64,000 nt of DNA from Pseudalkalibacillus sp. SCS-8 (GCF_040126055.1 NZ_CP143541.1:186001-250000); one strand, 5' to 3'. Positions 1-8,570 are shown, counted from the stretch's first letter. Notes: generated from the letters alone by a model not told the origin. Made by a program: numbers and translations.

Positions 1-375
1 TCCGGTCATATTATCTTCCTGGATCACAGTACGACAGGAGACGGTCTTTTATCCGCGTTACAGCTTGTCAATATCCTGAAGCTGACGAAAAAGCCATTAT
101 CGGAGCTTGCTGGTGAAATGAAGAAATTCCCGCAATGCTTGAAAAATGTAAAAGTGACCGACAAACATAAAGTAATGGAAAACCCGAATGTGAAGGAAGC
201 GATCGAAACAGTGGAGGAAGAGACAAACGGCAACGGGCGTGTACTTGTACGTCCATCTGGTACAGAACCTCTTGTCCGTGTTATGGTCGAAGCTCCGACG
301 GAAGAACTTTGCGAAGAATATGCCAATCAAATTGCACGTGTAGTAGAAAGTGAAATGGGGTATATCCAACAATAA
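1..375 (+). CDS. glmM: Phosphoglucosamine mutase, C-terminal part (5' end outside window)
   Basis: The reading frame is open from base 1 and ends with TAA at 373-375, so only the last 124 codons are present. GlmM converts glucosamine-6-phosphate to glucosamine-1-phosphate in the cytoplasm for UDP-GlcNAc and peptidoglycan synthesis. The visible part contains the C-terminal phosphate-binding signature [12 protein letters not shown] (about 40 residues before the end), which is typical of the alpha-D-phosphohexomutase family. It lies directly upstream of glmS, the enzyme that makes its substrate, as in Bacillus. The catalytic serine loop is outside the window. Confidence 0.95.
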   Translation, partial: SGHIIFLDHSTTGDGLLSALQLVNILKLTKKPLSELAGEMKKFPQCLKNVKVTDKHKVMENPNVKEAIETVEEETNGNGRVLVRPSGTEPLVRVMVEAPTEELCEEYANQIARVVESEMGYIQQ

Positions 376-413
376 GGGACAGAAATGGTAAAACGGTACG
401 AATACTATGCAGG

Positions 414-446
414 GCAGCTCGCACACACGATCCGAGCTGCTTTTGC
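414..446 (+). terminator. Rho-independent terminator after glmM
   Basis: Perfect 8-bp stem GCAGCTCG (414-421) / CGAGCTGC (433-440) with an 11-nt loop, followed by a short T-run. It separates glmM from the glmS leader. Confidence 0.8.
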
Positions 447-506
447 ATAAATTTGAATATAGATTTTTTAGCATTTAGGAAAAGCTAGTAGTAAGAAAGT
501 TTTAGA

Positions 507-535
507 TTGACGCTACTTCTTTTCTGGTGTATGAT
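507..535 (+). promoter_or_regulatory. Putative sigma-A promoter of glmS
   Basis: TTGACG (507-512) and TATGAT (530-535) are separated by 17 bp. The position, about 55 bp upstream of the ribozyme cleavage site, fits a promoter for the glmS leader RNA. Inferred from the consensus match only. Confidence 0.55.
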
Positions 536-589
536 ATTTCCATTCGATTAAAGGAAGGAGGATAGCAAGAGAAAGATTGCAACAAAAAA

Positions 590-765
590 AAGCGCCTGGA
601 CTATTTCATTCGGTATAATCCGACACCGCGGCGGTGATAGAAATAGTTGACGAGGAAAGAGGTTTATCGAATCTGATCGGCGGATGCCTCTCGGTTTACA
701 TCGACCGGAAGATTCATATTTAAACCACTGAGGTGACTTGGTGAACAAAAATATGAATCGGATGT
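590..765 (+). ncRNA. glmS ribozyme (GlcN6P-activated self-cleaving riboswitch)
   Basis: The leader contains the conserved elements of the glmS ribozyme class in order: AGCGCCTGGACT at 591-602 (self-cleavage expected between A591 and G592), a variable P1 hairpin, TTGACGAGG near 647, AGAGGTTTATCGAATCT at 658-674, GGCGGATGCCTC at 679-690, and a 3' domain ending with AACCACTGAGGTGACTTGGTGAAC near 722-745. Glucosamine-6-phosphate binding triggers cleavage, which in B. subtilis exposes the mRNA to RNase J decay. It sits about 75-245 bp upstream of glmS, as expected, and gives product feedback on that gene. Confidence 0.95.
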
Positions 766-781
766 AACAAAAAATATAGAC

Positions 782-823
782 GTTGGGGGCTCGAGAACCC
801 CTATTGGCGATTCGCCCCCCAAC
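782..823 (+). other. GC-rich stem-loop between the glmS ribozyme and the Shine-Dalgarno sequence
   Basis: GTTGGGGG (782-789) can pair with CCCCCAAC (816-823), leaving a 26-nt loop. The 3' arm ends one base before the glmS ribosome-binding site AGGGAGG (824-830). There is no T-run after it, so it does not look like a terminator. A role in leader stability or translation initiation is inference. Confidence 0.55.
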
Positions 824-839
824 AGGGAGGTTTATTTCA

Positions 840-2642
840 ATGTGTGGAATTGTTGGTTATATTGGAAATGAAGATACGAAAGAGATTTTATTAAAAGGGC
901 TTGAAAAGCTTGAATACCGTGGTTATGATTCAGCTGGTATCGCTGTTATGAACGATGATGGTGTTCATGTTTTCAAGGAAAAGGGACGTATCGCGACATT
1001 GCGTGAAAACGTCGATGAGAATGTACCAGCATCAATCGGGATCGGTCATACACGCTGGGCAACACATGGTGCACCTAGCAAGATTAATGCACACCCTCAT
1101 CAAAGTGCGTCCAAGCGTTTTACACTCGTCCACAACGGTGTTATCGAAAACTTTACGCAAGTACGAAAAGAGTTTTTGAAAGATGTGGAATTGGTCAGTG
1201 AAACCGATACAGAAATCATCGTCCAGCTGATTGAACACTTTGTAAAAGAAGGACTGGAAGTGGAAGCGGCTTTCCGCGAAACACTCTCCTTATTGAAAGG
1301 TTCATATGCACTGGCGTTACTTGATAATGAAAACCCGGATGTCATCTATGTCGGGAAAAATAAGAGCCCGTTGCTTGTCGGACTAGGAAACGGCTATAAC
1401 GTCGTAGCGAGTGACTCAATGGCAATGCTTCAAAAGACAGATCAATTTGTTGAACTGATGGATGAAGAGATCGTAATCGTGACGAAAGAAGACGTAACAA
1501 TTAAAAATCTCGATGGCGAAGTGATGGAACGTGATCCGTTTACAGCCGAGCTTGATGCTTCAGACATTGAAAAAGGAACGTATCCACATTACATGCTCAA
1601 AGAAATTGATGAGCAGCCGATCGTCATCCGTAACATCATCAATGAGTACCAGGATAAGGATGATAAACTGAAGCTGGATGACGACATCCGTAAAGCGATG
1701 AAGAAAACGGATCGTATCTATATCATCGCATGTGGAACATCTTATCACGCTGGCCTTGTCGGCAAGGAATTGATTGAGAAGGTCGCTCAAGTGCCTGTCG
1801 AGGTACACATCGCAAGTGAGTTCTCTTACAACATGCCAATGCTTTCTGAAAAGCCATTATTCATCTTTATTTCACAAAGTGGTGAGACAGCAGACAGCCG
1901 TTCAGTACTCGTACAAATCAAGAAGCTTGGCCACAAGGCGCTGACGATCACAAACGTTGCTGGTTCGACACTGTCCCGTGAAGCGGATTACACATTGCTT
2001 CTCCATGCTGGACCGGAAATTGCAGTAGCATCGACGAAAGCTTACACAGCTCAAATCGCAGTATTAGCTATTCTTGCTGCGGATACTGCGAACTCGAAGG
2101 GCATTGATATGGACTTCGACCTGATTAAAGAGTTGAGTGTCGTCTCCAATGCTATTGAAGCGCTTTGCGACCAGAAAGAAGAGTTTGAAAAGATTACACG
2201 CGAATATCTATCTGTCACGCGCAACTGCTTCTTCATCGGACGTGGCATGGACTACCATGTTGTCCTCGAAGGTGCATTGAAGCTGAAGGAGATTTCCTAC
2301 ATCCAGGCAGAAGGATTTGCTGGCGGAGAGCTGAAGCACGGTACAATTGCGTTGATTGAGGAAGGCACACCGGTCATTGCTCTAGCGACACAAGAACACG
2401 TGAACCTGAGCATCCGCGGAAACGTGAAAGAGGTCGCTGCACGCGGCGCTTACACTTGCACAATCAGTACAGAAAGCTTATCGGATGAAGAGGATCGCAT
2501 TGTCATTCCAGATGTGCATCCACTTCTAACACCACTTGTAAGTGTCATCCCGATGCAGCTAATTTCCTATTATGCTGCACTACACCGTGACTGCGACGTC
2601 GACAAGCCACGTAACCTTGCGAAGTCAGTAACGGTTGAATAA
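840..2642 (+). CDS. glmS: Glutamine--fructose-6-phosphate aminotransferase (isomerizing)
   Basis: Makes glucosamine-6-phosphate from fructose-6-phosphate and glutamine, the committed step of amino-sugar and cell-wall precursor synthesis. The start is fixed at ATG 840 because the product must begin MCGIVGYIG: Cys2 becomes the N-terminal nucleophile after Met removal. AGGGAGG lies 9 bases upstream. At 600 aa it has the normal family length: N-terminal Ntn glutaminase domain (about 1-220), then two SIS sugar-isomerase domains (about 285-425 and 455-590) including SQSGETADS, and the conserved C-terminal tail NLAKSVTVE. An in-frame upstream extension to 783 exists but overlaps the stem-loop and would bury the catalytic Cys. 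It is controlled by the glmS ribozyme. Confidence 0.97.
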   Translation: MCGIVGYIGNEDTKEILLKGLEKLEYRGYDSAGIAVMNDDGVHVFKEKGRIATLRENVDENVPASIGIGHTRWATHGAPSKINAHPHQSASKRFTLVHNGVIENFTQVRKEFLKDVELVSETDTEIIVQLIEHFVKEGLEVEAAFRETLSLLKGSYALALLDNENPDVIYVGKNKSPLLVGLGNGYNVVASDSMAMLQKTDQFVELMDEEIVIVTKEDVTIKNLDGEVMERDPFTAELDASDIEKGTYPHYMLKEIDEQPIVIRNIINEYQDKDDKLKLDDDIRKAMKKTDRIYIIACGTSYHAGLVGKELIEKVAQVPVEVHIASEFSYNMPMLSEKPLFIFISQSGETADSRSVLVQIKKLGHKALTITNVAGSTLSREADYTLLLHAGPEIAVASTKAYTAQIAVLAILAADTANSKGIDMDFDLIKELSVVSNAIEALCDQKEEFEKITREYLSVTRNCFFIGRGMDYHVVLEGALKLKEISYIQAEGFAGGELKHGTIALIEEGTPVIALATQEHVNLSIRGNVKEVAARGAYTCTISTESLSDEEDRIVIPDVHPLLTPLVSVIPMQLISYYAALHRDCDVDKPRNLAKSVTVE

Positions 2643-2676
2643 GATCGAATTAATAGAAATAAATAGAAACGATAAC

Positions 2677-2716
2677 AAACCAGTAATAGCGAAATACCGC
2701 TATTGCTGGTTTTTTG
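2677..2716 (+). terminator. Terminator after glmS
   Basis: Stem AAACCAGTAATAGCG (2677-2691) / CGCTATTGCTGGTTT (2699-2713), with one G-T pair and a 7-nt loop, runs into TTTTTTGT. Confidence 0.9.
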
Positions 2717-2775
2717 TATATAACGAAGCTCATACGTCCTCGAAAACGAGGAAAACGCCAAATGGAGGACGCATA

Positions 2776-2853
2776 ATGAGCATCAGAAGCCTTTCCATAA
2801 CCCAACTACAGGTGTATAAGTTCCATCAACCCTGTCTCTCCAATAAGATATAG
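2776..2853 (+). CDS. Possible 25-codon leader/small ORF upstream of the FAD oxidase
   Basis: ATG 2776 is preceded by a good ribosome-binding site, TGGAGGA (2763-2769), and the frame runs 25 codons to TAG at 2851-2853, ending 30 bases before the probable start of the next gene. The product (starts MSIRSLSI) has no recognisable motif. The leader just upstream can form TCCTCG-AAAA-CGAGGA (2737-2752), while CGTCCTC (2735-2741) is also complementary to the SD region GAGGACG (2765-2771), so two exclusive pairings are possible. It may be a leader peptide or chance. Confidence 0.3.
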   Translation: MSIRSLSITQLQVYKFHQPCLSNKI

Positions 2854-2883
2854 TAATTTTTCATGTTGTTAGGAGATGAACAG

Positions 2884-4227
2884 ATGCCATCAAGAACTGG
2901 ATTGACGGGTAAGGTAATCTTTCAAGGGGAGCCGGGGTATGAGGAAGCGCGTAAGAACTGGAATCCTTATGTAGATACATTCCCACTCGTCTTTGTTTTT
3001 GCACAACGTACGTATGATATACAAAATGCGATATTATGGGCTCGGAAACATGATGTTCCGATTCGCTTTCGAAGTGGCAGACATGCTCTCGATAAAAGCC
3101 TTTCTGAAGTAAAAGGCGGCATTGTCATTGATGTAAGCGATATGAAACGGATCAAAGTTTATGATAAGAAAGGCATAGCACTTGTTGAAACCGGGAATAA
3201 CGTAGGTCCTCTTGTCAAAACATTAGCGAGCCAGGGTTTCATGGCCCCATTTGGAGATAGTCCGACTGTCGGGGTCGGTGGGATTACGATGGGCGGAGGA
3301 ATTGGACTTCTTCAACGCTCTATCGGGCTCATCAGTGACAATCTTGTAGGTCTTCAAATGGTCGATGCAAATGGAAGGATCGTAACAGCTGATCATCAAA
3401 GGAATTCTGATTTACTTTGGGCTTCGCGTGGTGGGGGTGGGGGTAATTTCGGCATTAATACCCATTATGTATATAAATTGCACCGTGCCCCGAAAGAAGC
3501 GACTGTATATAAGATAACGTGGCCTTGGAATCAGTTGGAGGAAGTATTCAAAACGTGGCAGAAATGGGCTCCTGATGTAGATCGTCGATTAGGGTCTATT
3601 CTCGAGATTTTCAGCAGAAGGAATGGATTGCTTCAGTCAACAGGTCTGTTTCTCGGTTCAAAGAGAGAGCTGGAGCAATTATTAAAGCCACTAAAGAGTA
3701 CAGGAACCCCGACGGAAATCTTCGTCAAAACCTTTACTTACCTGGGGGCGGTCAATTATTTGATTCCATCTCAACCGATACCCGGGCGATCGGATGATAA
3801 TAAGAAGTTCTCTTCCAATTGGGCACCTCACCTCCTTCCAGAGGAAGCCATTCGAATTATGCGGCGATTTCTGGAAGTATCGCCGGGTATGAGTTCGAAT
3901 TTCTTCTTCCTGAACAGTGGAGGAGCACTCAATCAGCCTCAACCGAATGAAACGGCTTTTTACTGGCGGAACTCGAAGTTTTATCTTGAATGGAATGCAT
4001 CCTGGAATAGTCCTTTTGAGGAACAGATTAATCTTGCACTGGTCGAAAAAACGCGCAAACGATTATTGCCGTTTGTTGAAGGCTCTTATGTCAACGTTCC
4101 AGACCAGAACATCAAAGATTTCGGAGCAGCTTATTATGGCACGAATTTTGAGAGACTTAAGCAAGTGAAAGCGATGTATGACCCGAACAATGTGTTTCAC
4201 TTTCCACAAAGCATCCCGCCTGCTTAA
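2884..4227 (+). CDS. FAD-binding oxidoreductase, berberine-bridge-enzyme type
   Basis: Cytoplasmic flavoprotein oxidase of the PCMH/BBE family (B. subtilis YgaK/YvdP-like); the substrate cannot be told. ATG 2884 is preferred over ATG 2863 because TAGGAG (2869-2874) is spaced 9 bases from it; this gives 447 aa, normal for the family. The N-terminal FAD domain has RSGRHALD, whose His is the usual site of covalent flavin attachment, and GVGGITMGGGIGL; the C-terminal BBE domain ends YYGTNFERLKQVKAMYD then NNVFHFPQSI. The second covalent FAD anchor, normally Cys in G-x-C-P-x-VGVGG, is Ser here (GDSPTVGVGG), so a mono-covalent flavin is expected. The gene stands alone between terminators. Confidence 0.85.
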   Translation: MPSRTGLTGKVIFQGEPGYEEARKNWNPYVDTFPLVFVFAQRTYDIQNAILWARKHDVPIRFRSGRHALDKSLSEVKGGIVIDVSDMKRIKVYDKKGIALVETGNNVGPLVKTLASQGFMAPFGDSPTVGVGGITMGGGIGLLQRSIGLISDNLVGLQMVDANGRIVTADHQRNSDLLWASRGGGGGNFGINTHYVYKLHRAPKEATVYKITWPWNQLEEVFKTWQKWAPDVDRRLGSILEIFSRRNGLLQSTGLFLGSKRELEQLLKPLKSTGTPTEIFVKTFTYLGAVNYLIPSQPIPGRSDDNKKFSSNWAPHLLPEEAIRIMRRFLEVSPGMSSNFFFLNSGGALNQPQPNETAFYWRNSKFYLEWNASWNSPFEEQINLALVEKTRKRLLPFVEGSYVNVPDQNIKDFGAAYYGTNFERLKQVKAMYDPNNVFHFPQSIPPA

Positions 4228-4240
4228 TACAGTGTGCACG

Positions 4241-4274
4241 GCCTCTTGCTATTGTTTGCAAGGGGCTTTCTTCT
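4241..4274 (+). terminator. Terminator after the FAD oxidase
   Basis: Stem GCCTCTTGC (4241-4249) / GCAAGGGGC (about 4258-4266), with one G-T pair, followed by TTTCTTCTT. Confidence 0.75.
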
Positions 4275-4366
4275 TGGTAAAAGAACATTCTTATTGCCGT
4301 TTGATTTATCGGTGTGAAATAATCATTTTATGAAAGACAATCATGTCATAAATTACGGGTGAGGAA

Positions 4367-5638
4367 TTGAAACGCGTTCACTATAGTTGGATAATCCTGA
4401 TCGTTACGTTCTTTTCGATCATCGTAGCGGGCATCATTCGATCTTCATCGGGGGTTTTCATTGATCCGTTTGAGAATGAGTTCGGTTGGAACCGTTCCAT
4501 CATTTCGCTTTCGTTTGCGATCAGTTTATTTCTATATGGGATCTCAGGTCCTTTCATGGCTGCATTAATCGAAGTGCTAGGCTTGAAGAAGATGATGGTC
4601 ATTTCCATGTCGACCCTCCTCACAGGAATTCTGTTGACCTATTTGATGCAGGATTCCTGGCAGCTGATCCTGATTTGGGGGATCATCATCGGATTAGGTT
4701 CGGGGTTGTTTCTGACGGTATTGAGTCCATATGTTGCTAATCGTTGGTTCGAGAAACGGAGGGGGCTAGCTGTTGGGATTTTGACGGCGAGTACGGCAAC
4801 CGGACAGCTGATCCTACTGCCGGTTCTCGCCGTTGTGATTGAGAATTACTCATGGCGCTGGGCCGTCGGTCTCATTTTCGTTTTGTGCTCGATCATGCTG
4901 GTCATCATTATGTTCTTCATGAAAAACAGTCCTGAAGAAGTCGGAGCTCTGCCATACGGTCTTGAGGAAGCCGAGGATCAGCCGGAAATCATACATAAAC
5001 GTAATCCGATAACAATTGCCTTTCAAGGACTTTTTGAGGCGGTCAAGGTGAAGGAATTCTGGTTATTGGCAGGCAGTTTTTTCATCTGTGGACTGTCGAC
5101 GAGCGGGTTGATTGGGACCCATTTCGTCTCCTATTGCCTCAGCTATGGGATACCACTTGTCACTGCAGCCTGGATGCTTTCCTTCATGGGGGTCTTTGAT
5201 CTGGTCGGTACAACCATTTCAGGGTGGTTGTCCGATCGGTTCGACAACCGCTGGCTGCTGTTCTGGTACTATGCTTTGAGAGGCGGCTCCCTCGTTTTGC
5301 TGCCTTACGCACTAGCAGAAGGATCGCTCATGCTGCTCGCGATTTTTTCAATCTTTTATGGTTTGGATTGGATCGCAACCGTTCCACCGACGATCAGTAT
5401 TTCAAGACAAGTCTTCGGTGTTCAGAAGAGCGGTATCGTATATGGCTGGATTTTTGCTTCCCACCAGGCAGGAGCGGCAGTGGCTGCTTTCAGTGGTGGA
5501 GTCATCTATAATATCTTCAACTCTTATACGTGGGCCTTTTTCCTGGCAGGCATTTTCTGTCTCGTTGCGAGCCTGTTCGTCATCATCATCAAAAAGCAGC
5601 CAGCACAAGTGCCAGTGACAATGAATTACAATTCTTGA
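4367..5638 (+). CDS. MFS transporter, OFA (oxalate/formate antiporter)-like
   Basis: A 423-aa polytopic membrane protein with about 12 predicted helices. The N-terminus (HYSWIILIVTFF, then SSGVFIDPFENEFGW) and the loop motif GWLSDRFDNRW are typical of the OFA/monocarboxylate branch of the major facilitator superfamily, so export or exchange of small carboxylates is likely but the substrate is unknown. The assigned start is TTG 4367; the purine-rich GGGTGAGGA before it is closer than ideal, and no upstream in-frame start exists because of the stop at 4349. Transcribed alone, with a sigma-B-driven small gene behind it. Confidence 0.8.
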   Translation: MKRVHYSWIILIVTFFSIIVAGIIRSSSGVFIDPFENEFGWNRSIISLSFAISLFLYGISGPFMAALIEVLGLKKMMVISMSTLLTGILLTYLMQDSWQLILIWGIIIGLGSGLFLTVLSPYVANRWFEKRRGLAVGILTASTATGQLILLPVLAVVIENYSWRWAVGLIFVLCSIMLVIIMFFMKNSPEEVGALPYGLEEAEDQPEIIHKRNPITIAFQGLFEAVKVKEFWLLAGSFFICGLSTSGLIGTHFVSYCLSYGIPLVTAAWMLSFMGVFDLVGTTISGWLSDRFDNRWLLFWYYALRGGSLVLLPYALAEGSLMLLAIFSIFYGLDWIATVPPTISISRQVFGVQKSGIVYGWIFASHQAGAAVAAFSGGVIYNIFNSYTWAFFLAGIFCLVASLFVIIIKKQPAQVPVTMNYNS

Positions 5639-5657
5639 TTATTTTTTTGAAAAAAAG

Positions 5658-5683
5658 GTTTAACTGAGTAGAAAAAAGGGTAT
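5658..5683 (+). promoter_or_regulatory. Sigma-B (general stress) promoter
   Basis: GTTTAA (5658-5663), exactly 14 bp, then GGGTAT (5678-5683): both boxes match the B. subtilis sigma-B consensus (GTTTAA-N13-15-GGGWAW) at the right spacing. It lies 40 bp upstream of the small gene at 5723. Seen in the sequence; sigma-B use is inferred. Confidence 0.75.
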
Positions 5684-5722
5684 TAAAGAGATTACTAAAT
5701 TAGGGTAAGGAGGCGAGCGGGT

Positions 5723-5860
5723 ATGAAAGTGAAACAATATGAGGAAAAAGCCAACAAATCCATGTACTCATCAAATCCCCACCACAAAAACAAGCCAACG
5801 ATCGAAACGGCAACAAACAAGAAGCGTGAATTCAAACAGACGTTTCTCAATCCGTGTTAA
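5723..5860 (+). CDS. Small basic protein (45 aa), probable sigma-B regulon member
   Basis: ATG 5723 has a strong ribosome-binding site, TAAGGAGG (5706-5713), and the frame runs 45 codons to TAA 5858-5860. The product starts MKVKQYEEKANKSMYSSN and ends FKQTFLNPC: lysine-rich, hydrophilic, no membrane segment, one C-terminal Cys. I do not recognise the family. The consensus sigma-B promoter upstream, the good SD and a terminator right behind it make this a real one-gene stress unit rather than chance. A role as a small cytosolic stress or spore protein is only a guess. Confidence 0.7.
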   Translation: MKVKQYEEKANKSMYSSNPHHKNKPTIETATNKKREFKQTFLNPC

Positions 5861-5890
5861 TCTGCTTAACAACTTCATAAACACTTGATT

Positions 5891-5918
5891 TTGACCTGGA
5901 CAACCAGGTCAATTTTTC
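5891..5918. terminator. Bidirectional terminator between convergent genes
   Basis: TTGACCTGG (5891-5899) / CCAGGTCAA (5904-5912) with loop ACAA, followed on the plus strand by TTTTTCTTTT. The stop codon of the minus-strand gene (5909-5911) lies in the 3' arm, so it may serve both sides. Confidence 0.8.
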
Positions 5919-6502
5919 TTTTCAGAGTGGATCCATTCTTTCGTAAAGGCGATTGCTGTGATGGTTGCACCAGCCAATTGGGCATAGCTTCCGAAGGCTT
6001 GTATCTGGATACCTTCCTCCATCTCATCATTCAATATGTATAGAACACCAATCGCCTCAATCATTGCACCAAAAGATTGGAGAAGTTGTCCTTTTGAGGC
6101 AAGGTCAGCAAACTCGGAATGGTCAGTTGAAGAAGAAGCTGCCTCAAAGAAAGCCCCAATCGATTGGATGGAATCCCCGATTACATCAAGTCGAAGCCCG
6201 TCTTCTTCAAATCCTCTAATCATAAGGTAGGACGCTTTGGCGTTTGTTATATTTCCACCAGCTTGGAACCATGCGCCTAAAATGCCATCGACCTGGCTAT
6301 CTTCCTGTTTCGTTTTGCCGATTGCTTGCACGGAATTTCCGAAAGCTTCGACACTGTTTCCGGTCAATGCTAAGGCATTCCCTTCGAAGCTGTTTTCATT
6401 GTTTTGGAGGACGATGATGGTTTGTCCGGAGGCATTGATGAACGTACCTAATGTTTGTATCCATGTGCCTGCAGCTTCCAAGAACTTTGATAGCATCTTC
6501 AT
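5909..6502 (-). CDS. DUF6944-like repetitive protein
   Basis: 197 aa, alanine/glycine/glutamine-rich, made of degenerate amphipathic units of about 20-30 residues: W-x-Q-x-L-G-x-F-I, VEAFGNSVQAIG, AWFQAGGN, LDVIGDSIQSIGAFFEA, LLQSFGAMIEAIG. This matches the Bacillus DUF6944 'repetitive protein' family as I recall it; the function is unknown. No signal peptide is seen. ATG 6502 has GGAGG only 3 bases away, so ATG 6496 (third codon) could be the real start. A sigma-A-like promoter TTGAAC-17-TATATA can be read on the minus strand between about 6527 and 6556. Monocistronic. Confidence 0.65.
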   Translation of the reverse strand: MKMLSKFLEAAGTWIQTLGTFINASGQTIIVLQNNENSFEGNALALTGNSVEAFGNSVQAIGKTKQEDSQVDGILGAWFQAGGNITNAKASYLMIRGFEEDGLRLDVIGDSIQSIGAFFEAASSSTDHSEFADLASKGQLLQSFGAMIEAIGVLYILNDEMEEGIQIQAFGSYAQLAGATITAIAFTKEWIHSEKKN

Positions 6503-6591
6503 CGACCTCCATTCATGGCCTTTTATACTATATACACCGACGTTTCATAGTGTTCAATAATGCAAGGAAATAAGAAAAGGAAGTGGTGCTT

Positions 6592-7374
6592 TTGATTACA
6601 GAATTCGATCATCTTGTACATTTGACAAAGAATCCTGAAGAAGCGAAAAACACATTCATCGAGAATGGATTCAATGCGGTCAAAGGAGGTAGACATCCGA
6701 ATTGGGGAACACACAATTGTTTGAGCTTCTATCGAAGGTTACGATATATCGAGTGGATCGGGTTGGAGGATCTCGATAAGGCTGAAGAGTCAAACAATCC
6801 GTTGATTCAACAGATTGTCCATGATGCTGGTGAGGAAGGTCTATCGCAGGTCGCCCTCCGTGTCGATGATTTGACTTCATTTTCCGATAGGTTAAACGAA
6901 AAGGGACTCCGAACAATTGGTCCGTTAAAAGGTGAAAGGAAGAAGGAAGACGGTTCGTTATTACAATGGGCGATGCTCTTTATTGATGAAACGGAGGAAG
7001 GTCCTGTACGTTATCCGTTCTTTATCCAGTGGGGTAATTCAGACCACGAGCGTGAAAAGGAGATGGCTTCATTGATGGAGCACTCTGTCGGAAAACCTTC
7101 GCTTTCGTATATCGGATATAATGTGAGAAATCCTGAAGTGGCATTTCAGAGATTTGCGGCATTGTTCCATAAAAGTGTTACAAAAAGGCAGGATACAAAT
7201 GAATTCGGCTTTTATCTCGAGCTGCCGATCGGTGATTTCGCCTTCCGTTTCTATGATCATGCGACATCACATTTCGAGGATATTTCGCGAAAACCGGTAA
7301 TCTGTGGCATTAGGGGCTACAGGGAGAAAAAAGCGGAGACCATCAAGGGCGGCGTGTATCAATTTACGCGTTAA
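6592..7374 (+). CDS. VOC-superfamily protein (glyoxalase-like domain, PF13468 type)
   Basis: About 260 aa. The N-terminus FDHLVHLTKNPEEA, followed by ENGFNAVKGGRHPNWGTHNCL and IEWIGLED, is the typical beginning of the 'glyoxalase-like' (Glyoxalase_3) family: a metal-binding VOC fold of unknown substrate. The second half (from about residue 150) repeats the fold. TTG 6592 is chosen because AAGGAAG (6577-6583) is at good distance; GTG 6583 and GTG 6586 are alternatives too close to the SD. It stands just upstream of the ornithine-cyclodeaminase-family gene with no clear terminator between, so co-transcription is possible. Confidence 0.75.
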   Translation: MITEFDHLVHLTKNPEEAKNTFIENGFNAVKGGRHPNWGTHNCLSFYRRLRYIEWIGLEDLDKAEESNNPLIQQIVHDAGEEGLSQVALRVDDLTSFSDRLNEKGLRTIGPLKGERKKEDGSLLQWAMLFIDETEEGPVRYPFFIQWGNSDHEREKEMASLMEHSVGKPSLSYIGYNVRNPEVAFQRFAALFHKSVTKRQDTNEFGFYLELPIGDFAFRFYDHATSHFEDISRKPVICGIRGYREKKAETIKGGVYQFTR

Positions 7375-7457
7375 GGCATAAAAGAACAAAAATAGACTTA
7401 ATTGTTTGAAAAATCGAGCACCTTTTTATAAGATGGTGAAACAGAAAGGAGGGTATC

Positions 7458-8402
7458 ATGAACTTTTTAAGTGGTGAAGACATTAGCAAACAAGTCACAG
7501 CTGGCTCACTCATTCAAGAGCTGGAACGCTTTTTTCTCGAAAAGCAGAATGTGAAAATGCCGGAACGGATCCACATCGACGATGAAAAGAACACGGTCCT
7601 AATCATGCCTGCATTTGATGCTGATTATTATGCGATCAAGCTTGCTGGCGTTGCACTGGATAACAAAACTGTGGGCAAACCGACGATTCATGCCAACGTC
7701 ATTCTTCATGACAGGAAAACACTAGAGCCACTAGCCTACATGGATGGGAACACCGTCACAGCCATGCGGACCGGGGCAATCGGAGGCTTGAGCATGAAGT
7801 GGCTTGCAGATGAATCCGCCCGAAGCATCGGGATTATCGGGACTGGAATTCAGGGGTGGAGTCATTTGGAAGCGGCCATGTCGGTCCGAGATATACGGAC
7901 AGTCTATTTACATAACCGAAGTCCTCAGAAATTAGAGGTCTTCAAAGAACGGGTCGAAACGACTTATCCTCAACTGAAAGTCGTATCTGCAAGTGTAGAT
8001 CAACTCGTGGAAGCATCCGACATCATCGTTACGACGACAACTTCTCCAACACCCGTCTTACCTGATAAAGGGCGAGAGGATTGGAACGGCAAACACATCG
8101 TAGCGGTCGGGTCGTTCAAGCCGGATATGCAGGAGCTGCCAGATACGTTGCTGAAGGAAACGAATCCAATTTTCGTCGATACGCCGACAGCGTTGACTGA
8201 ATCTGGTGACATGCTTAGAGCGAAAGAGCTCCAGGGTGAAGATGCTCGATTCATGACCTTGGAGGAGATTGTCGGGCATTCAAGCATTTCAGATAAACAG
8301 CGCTACACCGTATTCAAGTCCGTCGGTATGGCATTATTCGATCTGATTGCGGCTAAGACCATTTACGAGAAAAATATTCGGAATTTTCAGCACGCAAAAT
8401 AA
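7458..8402 (+). CDS. Ornithine cyclodeaminase / mu-crystallin family protein
   Basis: 314 aa, full length for the family of NAD(P)-dependent enzymes covering ornithine cyclodeaminase, alanine dehydrogenase and ketimine reductase. Visible features: AIKLAGV (the substrate-binding lysine region), TAMRTGAIGGLS, and the Rossmann motif IGIIGTGIQGWSHLEA (about 121-136) followed by VYLHNRSPQK. Start ATG 7458 has AAAGGAGGG upstream. It is followed by a sodium:solute symporter with accessory peptide, suggesting linked uptake and metabolism of an amino acid such as proline or ornithine; the precise reaction is not determined. Confidence 0.85.
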   Translation: MNFLSGEDISKQVTAGSLIQELERFFLEKQNVKMPERIHIDDEKNTVLIMPAFDADYYAIKLAGVALDNKTVGKPTIHANVILHDRKTLEPLAYMDGNTVTAMRTGAIGGLSMKWLADESARSIGIIGTGIQGWSHLEAAMSVRDIRTVYLHNRSPQKLEVFKERVETTYPQLKVVSASVDQLVEASDIIVTTTTSPTPVLPDKGREDWNGKHIVAVGSFKPDMQELPDTLLKETNPIFVDTPTALTESGDMLRAKELQGEDARFMTLEEIVGHSSISDKQRYTVFKSVGMALFDLIAAKTIYEKNIRNFQHAK

Positions 8403-8432
8403 CTAGAAGAATGCAAAAAGGGGTTGTCATGA

Positions 8433-8570
8433 TTGAATGTAGAAATTTTCATGGGATTGATTGGCGTACCGTCAGGGATCATCTTGACGGCGATCATTTG
8501 TTACATCGTATTAGGAAAAAAGGATAAAGCAGAAGTTGATGTGAAGCACAAAGGGGGGATCTCCCAATGA
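8433..8570 (+). CDS. Symporter small accessory protein
   Basis: A 45-aa protein read from TTG 8433 (AAAAAGGGG 9 bases upstream). It has one N-terminal hydrophobic helix, IFMGLIGVPSGIILTAIICYIV, then GKKDKAEVDVKHKGGISQ. Its stop TGA (8568-8570) overlaps the symporter ATG by the 4-bp ATGA junction, which is the arrangement of the small accessory proteins that precede SSS-family symporters in Firmicutes. Expected to be a membrane partner of the transporter. It is short and uses a TTG start, so automatic calling easily misses it. Confidence 0.8.
   Translation: MNVEIFMGLIGVPSGIILTAIICYIVLGKKDKAEVDVKHKGGISQ

Noticed and set aside
97..474. Minus-strand frame opposite glmM
   Set aside because: Antisense to conserved glmM codons with no SD or family features.
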